Below are positions 33,722-44,581 of a stretch of DNA of 64,000 bases, piece by piece. Numbering within the stretch: position 1 is the first letter of the stretch; every line of letters starts with the position of its first letter. Both the position numbers and the translations under genes were made by a program. The notes under the pieces are model-generated. The model saw only the letters and a list, made by a program, of their open reading frames with translations, had not been told where the DNA came from and did no database searches. Source of the stretch: Macrolepiota albuminosa (lineage: Eukaryota; Basidiomycota; Agaricomycetes; Agaricales; Agaricaceae); contig JAMWFC010000077.1 of NCBI GenBank assembly GCA_027475525.1, forward strand, positions 1,240,001 to 1,304,000, in the 5' to 3' direction.

Positions 33722-34469
33722 TGTCACGACCCCTCCCCTCCGGGCCCACCCTGGGACACCCCTGGAACACCATCCAGGACCCTCCCTCTGACCCCACAGG
33801 ACACGCCCCGCCATCACGACCGCCAACACCGTCATCAGCTGCCACCAGCCCCGATCAACAATCGGATCACGCGACTCGTTCCCGGCCATCACGCATCACG
33901 CATCACAACCCCCTCCATGCCAATTGATCGCGTGCCCCACACGCACGATCCAGGTATACAGTCCCTGTCCGCTACTCAATGACTCCTGGAACCCATCCCA
34001 GACACCCCGGAACCCTGAGACCTGGCCCCGTAGGTACTTATAGTGTAGTTCCCTGTTGTATTCGCTAGTCTTGATATTACACTGCTTACTCTGTTTTCAT
34101 TTGGTTACTTGAATTGTTGCGTGCTCTCTATTTGACTGGTACGCATTGACTGGCACGCTTGACTGGCATGCTTGACTGGCATGCTTGGATAATCGCGTGC
34201 TCTAAGACTGGTACGCACTTCGCGACTCTAATTTACTAACTTGATCTCATCTTAGAACCTCCGGTTCACGACTCGACCACCCAAACCCCTCAGCTACCTA
34301 CCACCCAAAACCCCCAGACCAAGTCCCCTCTCCCAGGATTCCCCTGTCCCCGTCTTGAACCCCAGAGTCCTAGCCCTGGAGTTCCAGACACCTGAGTATT
34401 TGTGGGTCAAGTTCGCATTGTAAGGGCGATTGCTTTTCCGGAAAGCCCCTGACTCAGCAGAACCTGACA
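33722..34469 (+). repeat. 5' LTR of element C
   Basis: Starts TGTCACGACC and ends CCTGACA. It contains a TATA-like TTATAG (about 34038-34043) and a self-priming sequence (34067-34079). It has an extra GACTGGCATGCTT repeat relative to the 3' LTR and lacks a stretch of about 21 bp that the 3' LTR has. Confidence 0.95.
34037..34079 (+). promoter_or_regulatory. Core promoter and presumed RNA 5' end of element C
   Basis: A TATA-like CTTATAG starts at 34037. About 30 bp later is AGTCTTGATATTA (34067-34079), the reverse complement of the first 13 bases after the LTR. In self-priming elements the primer is the RNA 5' end, so transcription is inferred to start near 34067. Confidence 0.65.
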
Positions 34470-34482
34470 TAATATCAAGACT
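34470..34482 (+). promoter_or_regulatory. Self-primer binding site of element C
   Basis: TAATATCAAGACT starts exactly one base after the 5' LTR end. All 13 bases pair with 34067-34079. No TGG (tRNA-type primer site) is present. This is the Tf1/sushi arrangement. Confidence 0.75.
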
Positions 34483-34662
34483 CCCTCCTTACACCGTTCT
34501 TGATGGCTACGTATACTCACACTTACTACTCCACGGGCTACCAGACCGACCCCTACGGGCGCCCAGTACCTGATCATTACTCCGCACAGACCCCCCGCCC
34601 CGTCTATCTATCCCTCCCATACGAACCTCCGTATCTCCACCGCCACTGGGCCCCTGACCCAT

Positions 34663-34816
34663 TCCTCTATGATCTGGGGCCCTCAGCCAGCTGGGCCCCT
34701 CCGCCCAACTTAGCCATGGCACGACCTGTGGAGGTCCCCTCCTCTATGATCTGGGGCCCTCAGCCAGCTGGGCCCCTCCGCCCAACTTAGCCATGGCACG
34801 ACCTGTGGAGGTCCCC
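34663..34816. repeat. 77-bp exact tandem duplication 19 (C gag)
   Basis: 34663-34739 equals 34740-34816, in the N-terminal Gag. Confidence 0.97.
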
Positions 34817-36712
34817 TCATACCGGAGCATCCCCGGGGGCCTGCCGGAGACCCCACCAGTACCCAGTGGACCTCGTCCGATTCCCTCCAGCGAGGGCCCC
34901 TTTGCACCCACCTCCTACTACGGCTACCAGCGCCCCGTTCCCCAACCCCGAGAACCCCCCTACCCCGACTACCCCCCTCATCACTACCCGGCCACCGCTC
35001 CACCCGCTCAAACCCCTCCCTCGCCAATGGGATGACGATGCCTCGAGGAGTATGAACGGCAATGGGACGAAGTACTCCGCTCACTCAGGATTACGCTGGA
35101 GGACTTCGCTCAACGGACAAGGGCGCTGCTCACGGAGTTCGGGCATGACGACTTCAAAGGCACTCCAGAGGAATGGGCTCATTGCTTGGTCAAATTCGGG
35201 GATCGCCTCATGCGAGGAGAACTCCCGGAGCAAACTATGGTAAAGTATAGGCGCAATACGACCCTCCGAGAAGAATTGCAGCAGCTGCTCAATGAAGTCC
35301 ACGCGTCCCCCTCCCCTCGACCCCTCAACGACCCCGTGGACCCAGGTCGCTCGATTCACGTTCGACGGGAACCCCCGGAGCCGGCCCCGGCAGCCCCGAC
35401 AGCCCCCGCAGACCCCACTCTGGAACAACGACAACGGGAAGAGCGACAAAATGCCTCAGCCATATTGCGGTCTCTCAACCCGACTGGAGGCCTCTTTGAT
35501 CAACCTGCTGCCCGCACGGTAGGCTTGTCAACTTGCCGCAGGGCTAACTCAGTTCCTAGCACCTTCGAGACCTGGGGACAGCCCCAGAGACCCCTGGAAC
35601 CCCTCCCGTGAACGGACAACGCCCGACCCCCAGCCCCGGCGAACCCCGGTAGACCCCACGCAAACACCCCTAGCACAGACGACACGCTGTGCTACATCGA
35701 CGAGCTCACACGTGGCAACAACGAACCACGTCCCGTGCCCGTGCCCGTCCCAGTACCGCCCCCTACGTCAGCCCCAGCCCCTCTGGAACGCAACTTCTGC
35801 CACGACCCCCCACCCCACTTTGATCTGCGGAACCCCCCACGGCCTCCGATGCAAGCGCGACCTTCCTGGGTTGAACATTCCCCATGCAATCCGGCACTCG
35901 ACTCTGCACCCGGCCCCCCTCAGATCGACCCGACACCACCAAACCCTCCCCGACCGCCTCCGCCACCTCTAGCCGAACCTCGAGGACGACCCCCAGGCCC
36001 CCCGCCTCCGCCAGTCCCTGCGTGGAGACCCGGGCCTCCCCCTGGCAGGAACGAACCCTCCTGAGACAACGGACCCCCCGGGTGCAGACCCCCAGGTGAG
36101 CTACCCGGAGGAGGTCCTCCAGGTGGGTGGGGTCCCGCCCTCGGTGCTTTTCCTCCACAAGGAGGGGGGGGTAATCACTACTACTACTACTACAATGCCA
36201 GCCCTCCCCCCTGCAACACTGCCGGACCGGACGACGCTCGCAACGCCCTCGCCCGTGAAGGACGTCTGGACATTCAGAAACCCGATGCATTCATGAGCCG
36301 GGACCCCTGAAAATGGCGTACATTCCTCACTCAGTGTCTCAATACGTTTCAGGTGAAACCACTCACGTTTCAGGTTGACAGCTCCCGAGTGGCCTTTGCC
36401 ACCTCGTACCTCCAGGGGATCGCCTTTGACCACTACACGGCCCTCATCCAGTTTGACCCCAACAACCCGGCACTCGCCTGCTGGCAAGCCTTTGTTGACG
36501 AGTTCTCCGGGAAGTTCAGGATCTACGACACCGTGGCCGAGGCCGAGGACAACCTCTTCAACCTCCAGATGCACTCAGAAGAACGTTTCACTACCTTCAT
36601 CGTACGTTTTGAGAAGGAAGCTTACGAGACAGGTTGGAACTACAGCGCCCTCTGGTATGCCCTCCGCTGCGCCCTGCCGCAACGTATCAAGGACGTTCTT
36701 CGACTCGCCCCG

Positions 36713-36866
36713 AAACAACCCTCCTACGACAGATACAAGGCCCTCGTCATGCAGATCGACCAATGCTACTGGGAAGACCGCAGCGAGTAAAACAACCCTC
36801 CTACGACAGATACAAGGCCCTCGTCATGCAGATCGACCAATGCTACTGGGAAGACCGCAGCGAGTA
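36713..36866. repeat. 77-bp exact tandem duplication 20 (C gag)
   Basis: 36713-36789 equals 36790-36866, at the end of the capsid domain. It is a clean example: both flanking bases mismatch immediately. Confidence 0.98.
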
Positions 36867-37253
36867 CTCGAACTCCTGACCCCCCTGGAATCCTAGGGGA
36901 GGACCCCCTTGGCCCTCCGGCAAAATCCCCAACCCCCAAAGTCGGAACCCCGGTCCCCCCGCATTCTCTGGCGGCCGACCCCTGGTGAGTCGTGGCCCGC
37001 CCAATGCTAACCCCAGCAGCGGCGTCCGCCCCCAGGCCCAACTCAACGCCGCCGTGGCCGCCCACAACCCGGGCAATGTGCCAAGCCCCGAGGAACCCCC
37101 AGAAGACCCCAAAGACTCCGACTTCGACGACGAACAGGACGAGGAGGCCCTCCAGGCCAACCAGCTTCAAAAGAAGGGACAACCCTGGATCGAAGTCCCG
37201 ACGGATGTGCAGGAACAACGGAGAAGGGAGGGTGTCTGCATACTCTGCGGTGA

Positions 37254-40200
37254 GAAAAACCACTTCATCTCCAAATGCCCCCAACAACAGGTCATGGGAC
37301 GTGCCACCTGGACCTTCGAAGGGGAGGACGCCACTTACGAGTATTCGGAAAACGACCCGGCGATTTAGACCCGGAAGACGCCCTAAATTGCAGAATCGAC
37401 CCCGACGTCTTCTCCGCCCCGGTCTCACATCTTTGCTCCACGACACTCGTACAGGACACCCTCACAGCTTACCTACCCTCCCACTCCTCGCACTCTCTCC
37501 TCCTCAAAACCTGCCTCACCCCCTCTGGAACCCCCCTCAACATCCTCATTGACAGTGGCACCACCGACAACTTCATCAACAAAGCATGGTCTACCTTCGC
37601 CCCAGAATCCGCTCAGCGACTCCCGGTCCCGGTATGGCTCTGCCTCTTTGACGGAGACGCCTCTATGGCGGGGAACATCACTCACTTCGTGCGTATGCCC
37701 GTTACTTTCGCCAACGGACAGACTCACACCCTCTGGATGTTGATAACCAAACTCCACCCTTCTACACCCCTGGTCCTAGGGCTCCCTTGGCTCCGAGACA
37801 CCAATCCCCACATCGATTGGCGACATCTCACCCTTCGCCTGACCTGGGACCCGATGCCCGACGACCAGCAACTCCCCTTCAACATCTCCCACTCTCCGAG
37901 CCCTACCCCGAAGGACGGGCCCCCACCACCCCCCGGACTCCAGTCCCGCTCATCCCGATCCTTCGTCATCAATGCCAAGCTGGATGGCGCCCCGGGGCCA
38001 ATATTGGCCCTCATCAACAGCAGAGCCACCAGAGTTTTCATCAGTGATGCCCTCGACCTCCCCCATGACTCCCTCGACCAGCCCCTCCACCTGCAACGCC
38101 TCGACGGCGCCCCCTCCTCCTCCGGCCCCATCCAGAGGTCTCACTTGGGGTGCGTGACCCTGGACAACGACTACAAGTTCACCTCCGACTTCCTGGTCAC
38201 GCGACTTCACGAATCGACCCCGATGGTGCTGGGACTACCCTGGCTGCACGACACGAACCCTGACATTGATTGGAGGACGCTTACCATGACCTTCCTGGGA
38301 CCCGAAGACCACCCCTCAACCGCTGTGCATCTCCAGGCCCTAGGAAGTGACCCGACGCCCGACACCCCCAGGACGACTGCCGCGCCCCCCACGCATGCAC
38401 CACCCATGCCCGTCCGAGACCGCAAGGCCCCTGATCGACCCCCAAACATTCCTCGGAACAAGTACAAAGGGCCAAACTACCCCAGCCGGTCTCAGACACG
38501 CGTCACACCCGCTCTGGCCAATGCATCCGCGACCCCGATCGACCTGAACACACTCGACATTAGGATCATTGGGGCCGCCCCCTTTGCCCACCTCATGAAG
38601 GATGAAACTCCCACGTTTCAGCTGCACACCTCGCCTTCTCTCCCGGAAGAACATCTATGAGGGGATGCTATTCCCCCGGAAAAGAAGACCGAGGAACAGA
38701 CCCTCTGAGAAGTAGTTTTCCCAGAGTATCACGAGTTTGCTGACGTATTCTCCGAAGGAGACGCCAAGGAGATTCCCCCTCACCGCCCCTATGACCACAC
38801 TATCAACCTCAAGGAAGGAGCCACCCCCCCTTTCAGCAAGGTATACAACATGTCGGAAGTCGAACTCCGGGCCCTCAAGGACTACCTCGACGAAATGCTC
38901 GGTAAGGGATTCATCCGGCCCTCTGCCTCTGCCGCCGGAGCCCCGGTCCTATTCGCCAAGAAGAAGGACGGTTTGCTCCGACTCTGTGTTGACTACCGGA
39001 GACTCAACAAGATCACCAAGAAGAACCGCTACCCGCTCCTGCTCATCGGCGATTTGGTCAATCGACTCCATAGTGCCAAGGTTTACACGAAGATCGACCT
39101 CTGCTCCGGTTACAACAACGTCCGCATCGCCCCAGGACACGAGTGGAAAACCGTGTTCCGCACGCGATATGGTCTGTTTGAGTACCTTGTGATGCCTTTC
39201 GGAATGACTAACTCCCCCGCCACATTCCAATACTTCATGAACGACATCTTCCACAACATGAGTGACGTCTTCGTGATCGTCTACCTGGACAACATCCTCA
39301 TTTATTCTGACTCGCAGGAGGACCACCAGAAACATGTCCGGCAAGTCCTCGAACGCCTCTGGGAGCACAACCTCCATGCCAAGCCCGAGAAGTGTTCATT
39401 CCATACGGAAGAGGTTGAGTATCTTGGCGTCATCGTATCCCCAAACGGCGTTCGCATGGACCCCCACAAGGTCGAGGCCATCGTCAACTGGCCGCAGCCC
39501 CGGAACGTCAAGGAAGTACAATCTTTCCTGGGTTTCGCTAATTTCTACCGGAGGTTCATAGATAACTACTCCGGTATCACGAAACCCCTCAACCGGCTCA
39601 CACGCAAGGACGTCGCCTGGAACTGGGATAGTAAGTGCCAGAGTGTCTTTAACCTGCTCAAGGAGGCTTTCACGGCCGCCCCTGTACTCCGGCACTACGA
39701 CCTGGCCCTCCCGATTATCCTGGAATGCGACGCCTCCAACTACGCCATCGCCGGGATTCTCTCACAGATGGAACCTGACGGTGGGGAGCCCCAGCCAGTT
39801 GCCTTCTACACCCAGTCCATGATCGACGCCGAGCTCAACTACGACATCTATGACAAGGAGCTCCTCGCCATCGTTGAAGCCTTCAAACAATGGTGAGCAT
39901 ACCTCAAGGGAGCCCGGCACCGGATTCAGGTCTACTCGGATCACAACAACCTGCAGTACTTCACCACGACCAAGCAACTGAGTCGACGGCAGGCCCAATG
40001 GTCTGAGGTTCTCTCGGAATACGACTTCACAATCCAGTACTGCCCAGGACGACTCAGAGCTAAGCCTGATGCCCTCACCCGTCGACCGGATGTCTACTCC
40101 AAGAAGTCGTTCGAGGCGGAACGCAATGCGTTCAATCATCGCGTGGTGATCCCTCCTGAACATTTGAATGCCGTACTGATCTTAAACGACAAAGGGACCC

Positions 40201-41665
40201 TGAACCAGATCCACCGCGCCCCCCGAGACAAGTATTTCACCGACCATGACTCCTGCAACCCCCCCGACGGAACTGACCGGGACCCCGCCTTTTCCTTGTC
40301 CCCCAACAAGAAACTCCTCCTCTGGGATGGCCGCATCTATGTCCCGGATCACGCCCGACTCTGCTACGACGTCCTTCGCCAACACCACGACCACAAGCTC
40401 CGGGGACACCCTGGAATACGTAAGACCCTCCAGCTTATCTCCCGGACTTACTTTTGGCCAGGGTTGAAGAAGGATGTGACCCGCTACATTTGATCATGCG
40501 AACCCTGCCTCCGGGCCAAGGTCCCCCGACACCAACCATACAGACTCCTGAAACCCCTGCCGGTCGGACGACGCCCCTGGTCCTCCATATCCCTGGATCA
40601 CATCGTCGAACTCCTGGAATCTGAAGGGTTCAATGCCATTCTCGTCGTTGTGTGCAGGCTAACCAAACAGGGCATCTTCCTATCCTGCCATACCATGGAC
40701 ACCGCCCCGGACTTTGCCTGGCTGTTCTTTGAGCACGTCTTCGCCAAACATGGACTCCCGGACGACATCGTCTCCGACCGTGGCCCCCTCTTCGTGTCCA
40801 AGTTTTGGACTTCCCTGTGTAAGGCACTTGAAGTAAAAACTAACCTCTCTACCGCCTACCACCCCAAAACCGATGGCCAAACCGAAAGGGTCAACCAGTC
40901 TCTCGAGCAGTACCTCCAACTGTACGTCAACTACTTGCAGGACGACTGGCACGCTGAGCTCCCCCTGGCCGAGTTCACCTACAACAACACACTGCACTCT
41001 GCCACCGGGGTATCCCCCTTCTTTGCCAACAAGGGATACCACCCTCGACTGACACTCTCGCTCCAGGATATCCCGTCGCACGCTGCCCACAAGGTCACCC
41101 GGGATCTCAAATCCCTTCACGAGTTTCTCCGAGAAGAAATCAACACCGCGAACCGGGCCTATGCAAAACATGCCGACCGGAAACGGGAAGACACTCCCGA
41201 CTGGACCCCCGGGACAAAGATATGGTTAGATCGACGCCACCTCTGCACCCGCTGGCCCTCCCCAAAACTCGATCACAAGCGCCTCAGCCCGTTCAAAATA
41301 TTGAAGAAGGTCTCATCCCACACCTACAAGATCGAGCTTTCTTCGGGACTAAAAGGTCTGCACCTGGTATTCCACGTCCACCTCCTGGAACGACATCCCC
41401 TGGATCCCTTCCCCAAACGACGCCCCGAGCTCCCCCCCCGGTCAAGGTCGAGGATGAATACCACTACGAGGTTGAAGACATCCTCGACTCCCGGAATATT
41501 CGCGGGCGACCCCACTTCCTCATACGATGGAAGGGATACAGCCCGGAAGACAACACTTGGGAACCGCGCCAAAACCTCGAAGGCGCCCTCGACAAACTCC
41601 GGGACTTCCAACAACGGCACCCGGGGAACGATCTTCCCGGGCACAGGACTCACAGACGGCAGTAG
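37254..41665 (+). pseudogene. Element C pol with two protease domains, RT, IN and chromodomain
   Basis: Opens at 37254 in the -1 frame relative to Gag, overlapping it by 115 nt; I see no canonical slippery heptamer there. First protease: LNILIDSGTTDNFI and PLVLGLPWLRDTNPHIDW. Second, about 150 residues on: ILALINSRATRVFI and PMVLGLPWLHDTNPDIDW, with D-S-G changed to N-S-R. RT (from about 38850) has RLCVDYRRLNKITKKN and VIVYLDNILIYSD, so the catalytic YLDD is YLDN. RNase H has ECDASNYAIAG and SDHNNLQYF. Integrase has HHDHKLRGHPG ... CEPCLRAK, LDHIVELLES, SDRGPLF and GQTERVNQ. The chromodomain (about 41440-41590) reads [14 protein letters not shown] and [17 protein letters not shown], after a frameshift near 41440. 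TGA at 38658, 38706, 39894 and 40492 break the frame. Confidence 0.9.
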
Positions 41666-41961
41666 TGGGCGTAACCTCCACCTCTGGGCTCAGTAGGGAT
41701 TCAACTCCCATGTATACTTTCTGCTTCCCCTTTCTAGAACTTACTCCCCTTTTAGTATCTTTTCTCATAAGTAGCACCCCAGAACCGAAGCAGGGTCTCC
41801 CTCCAGCTTTTCCACCGCATTACTTACACGATTCCTTTCTTACTTACTCTGAAAGACTGAGTATATACATTTTTTCTTTCAAGTACACTATCTACAGTTC
41901 TAGGCCGGGACAAGAAACACAACGGACGAAGAAGAAAACAGCAAACATCAAAACCCCACCC
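41666..41961. other. Spacer between C pol and the antisense gene
   Basis: About 300 bp between the convergent ends of pol (41665) and the antisense gene (41962). No further gene is seen. A shared or bidirectional 3' end region would be expected here; I see no clear signal. Confidence 0.5.
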
Positions 41962-43705
41962 TTAACACTGGGGCCCTGGACCGTGACTCTCCTCGCCCTC
42001 CCTTCCCCTCGGCCAACCCTGGAAATCCTCCCCCACCCCCTCTGGACCGTGCTCCCGCCACACTTCCTCAGCCAGGAGCTCCCAAGATGGGAGGAGCTCA
42101 CCCTTGTCCAACACTCGCTCGAACCAGGACTCCGGGGCAGGTATGTTCCTCCGCCGGTGGGCGACCACTAATCGCCCCAGGAGGTCAAGCCCACGCTCCA
42201 CCCTGGGGGTCGTCACCTCCAGGCGCTGCCCCTCCTGTAGCGAGGCCAGTGCCGCAGCAACCCCATCCAGGAGCAGACAATGCTCCCGGGCCCAGCCTGG
42301 AGATGTTAGCAAACGAAGTAATCCGGCGACAGAGGACTTACTGAGAGATGCCATGCGCGCAACCACCACATCACGGTGCAGGGCCTCCATCACCTCCTGT
42401 CCCGAGGGGGCCCTCTCCGGGATCCCCACTCCCTGCTCCAACCTCGCCCGCAATGCCTCCAGCTCCGCCTCCGCCTCCCCCCGAGCGGTTCGGGCCTCCT
42501 CCAGCTGCCGACGTGCCTCCCGACGCGCCTCCAACTCCCTCCGCACGTCGGCCTCCTCGGACTCCCCCAGGCGCTCCAGCAGGACCCCCACGTCTGCCCC
42601 CAGGGGCCGCCCTGACAGAGGCGAGAACACCGCCGGGGATAGGCGTGGGGGGGAAACCGGGGGTGGGGTCCCAGAGGGCAGATGCGCCCTCTTGGAGGGC
42701 CCCGGGGAGGGGATAGGCAACGCCTGCCTCTTCCCCTTGTCGGGACGCCCCCCACAACCCTCGTGACTCCCAGTTCCGGCCCGGGTCGCCCGACGCATGA
42801 TCAGGACCATGGGCCGGCCTCAGCCCCCCACCCGAATAACCCCCTGGCCCCTCGACCCCCCACTAGCCGCCTCTGCAGGCACCGCAGGCACATCCCCCAC
42901 CGACTCCCCCGTCTCCCCCGCCGGCTCCGCCACCCAGTCCCGCTCCTCGACCCCCATCCTCCGGGTGACCCCCTTCAGCGGCCACCCCTGCTCCCGTGCG
43001 ATGCAGCACGCCCTCCACAACGCCGACACGGAGCACCGTTCGTGATTGAGGCGGCACGCCTCGCACACAGACGTGTCCCGGTGGGACGAAGGAGCTGGGG
43101 CCTCGAACAGGCACGGCACCAGCCAGCGGGCGCAGTGCAGACACTACGACACCAAAGTCAGCCAGGGGACCCGAGGTAAGAGCCCACTTACCGGCCCATT
43201 GCTCATGCACCAGTTATGGGTGGGCAACCTCCGGGGCCTCTCCAAAGCTTCCTCAAACGCCTCCTGCGACGCGTCTGCCCACGTGATGCGCCGGTCGTCC
43301 AGGACTACTGTGATCGTCCCTGCTGCCATCCCAGAGCGGCGGAATTGTGGGGCAGGCAGTCGAGGCCACGGGGGGGATGGGGAGGGTGCACGGTCATCCG
43401 TGCAAAGTTGGGCACGGGACGACTGAGACCTGGCCCCGAGGAGCTGCCAGGGGCCGCATTGGGAGCAGGTGCTGGGAGCCGACTAGGACCCACCTCCGAG
43501 GCAGGAATGTTGTGTTGTTCTGAAAGAGGAAGGTCAGTGGCAGTAAGCGACCAGCACGGGAACACTTACGCTGTTGAGCGAGCGCCACTATGCGCTCCCG
43601 ATCTAGGCAACGCCGGTACCAGGCATCCTGGGACTCCCACATGATCAGGGGTGCAACTTCATCAGTAGGCGGGGGCGTCGGGGAATGTGTTGGCGTACAC
43701 GACAT
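41962..43705 (-). pseudogene. Spliced antisense gene in element C, Cys-rich and coiled-coil protein
   Basis: Reads opposite to gag-pol, from MSCTPTHSPTPPPTD at 43705 (an upstream ATG at 43735 is possible). Three candidate introns start GTAAGT, end AG and hold a CTRAY branch site: 43569-43520 (50 bp), 43191-43144 (48 bp) and 42341-42297 (45 bp). Splicing keeps the frame at each, for example SNGP then CLHCARWL. Features: an acidic tryptophan-rich start, a proline-rich part, a cysteine cluster (WC, CLHC, C, CEAC, C, CC over about 55 residues), basic residues, then a strong coiled coil (VRRELEARREARRQLEEART). It ends at 41962. Lesions: a frame change in exon 2 (43330-43400, next to a G-run) and TGA at 42820-42822 (CGA decay fits). 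The family is unknown to me. Confidence 0.7.
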
Positions 43706-43816
43706 GTTTGAACTTGACGGTAAAATTTTTTTCAATACGTGGCGAGTCAGGTGCCAGATCCCACGGTTGAACCCCGGTCTGGACCACCAGCCACGTGCAC
43801 CTCGGAGGGTCTCAGC

Positions 43817-43832
43817 GCTGAGGGGGGGGTGA
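43817..43832 (+). other. Polypurine tract of element C
   Basis: A G-rich purine run (GAGGGGGGGG within it) ends right before the 3' LTR at 43833. Confidence 0.8.
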
Positions 43833-44576
43833 TGTCATGACCCCTCCCCTCCGGGCCCACCCCGGGACACCCCCAGAACACCATCCGGGACCCTCCCTCC
43901 GACCCCACAGGACATGCCCCACCATCACGACCGCCGACACCGCCATCATGCGCATCAAGGACCGCCATCAGCCGCCACCAGCCCTGATCAACAATCGGAT
44001 CACGTGACTCATTCCCGGCCATCACGCATCACGCATCACAACCCCCTCCGCGCCAATTGATTGCATGCCCCACACACGCGATCCAGGTATACAGTCCCTG
44101 CCCACTACTCAATGACTCCCGGAACCCATCCCAGACACCCCGGAACCCCGAGACCCGGCCCTGTAGGTACTTATAGCGTAGTTCCCTGTTGTATTTGCTA
44201 GTCTTGATATTACACTGCTTACTCTGTTTTCATTTGGTTACTTGAATTGTTGCGTGCCCTCTATTTGACTGGTACGCATTGACTGGCACGCTTGGATAAT
44301 CGTGTGCTCTAAGACTGGTACGCACTTCGCAACTCTAATTTACTAACTTGGTCTCGTCTTAGAACCTCCAGTTCATGACTCGACCACCCGAACCCCTCAG
44401 CTACCTACCACCCAAAACCCCCAGACCAAGTCCCCTCTCCCGGGATTCCCCTGTCCCCGTCTTGAACCCCGGAGTCCTAGCCCCGGAGTTCCAGACACCC
44501 GAGTATCCGTGGGTCAAGTCCGCATTGTAAGGGCGATTGCTTTCCCGGAAAGCCCCCGACTCAGCGGAACCTGACA
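43833..44576 (+). repeat. 3' LTR of element C
   Basis: 744 bp, TGTCATGACC ... CCTGACA, followed by TSD ACATC. In the antisense direction it lies upstream of the spliced antisense gene, so it could supply that gene's promoter. Confidence 0.95.
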
Positions 44577-44581
44577 ACATC

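Larger units (their letters stand above)
34503..37368 (+). pseudogene. Element C Gag, long proline-rich N-terminus
   Basis: A very long Gag (about 900 residues if stops are ignored) from MATYTHTYYSTGYQTD at 34503. Residues 1-180 are tyrosine/proline-rich. A helical block (EEYERQWDEVLRSLRITLEDF) and another proline-rich stretch rich in PPP runs follow. The capsid domain (about 36260-36790) begins QKPDAFMSRDP and includes WQAFVDEFSGKFRIYD. A CX2CX4HX4C knuckle (CILCGEKNHFISKC) is at about 37240-37281, then a stop at 37366-37368. TGA stops at about 35033, 35609, 36061, 36307 and 36877 fit CGA or TGG decay. Two 77-bp duplications also shift the frame. Confidence 0.8.
33722..44576 (+). mobile_element. 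Ty3/gypsy chromovirus C, with antisense gene
   Basis: LTRs 33722-34469 (748 bp) and 43833-44576 (744 bp), TSD ACATC (33717-33721 and 44577-44581), inserted in the integrase of element B. Plus-strand order: LTR, self-priming site, large Gag, pol (two protease-like domains, RT, RNase H, integrase, chromodomain), then an antisense spliced gene, PPT and LTR. The LTRs differ by several small indels and many transitions. Several TGA stops and the YLDN catalytic change make it dead. Two 77-bp duplications are in gag. It is GC-rich, unlike B around it. Confidence 0.95.

Noticed and set aside
35735..36574. Overlapping proline-rich or antisense frames in C gag as extra genes
   Set aside because: They are frame shadows of a GC-rich, proline-rich Gag. 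None has splice sites, a domain or a partner in another element.
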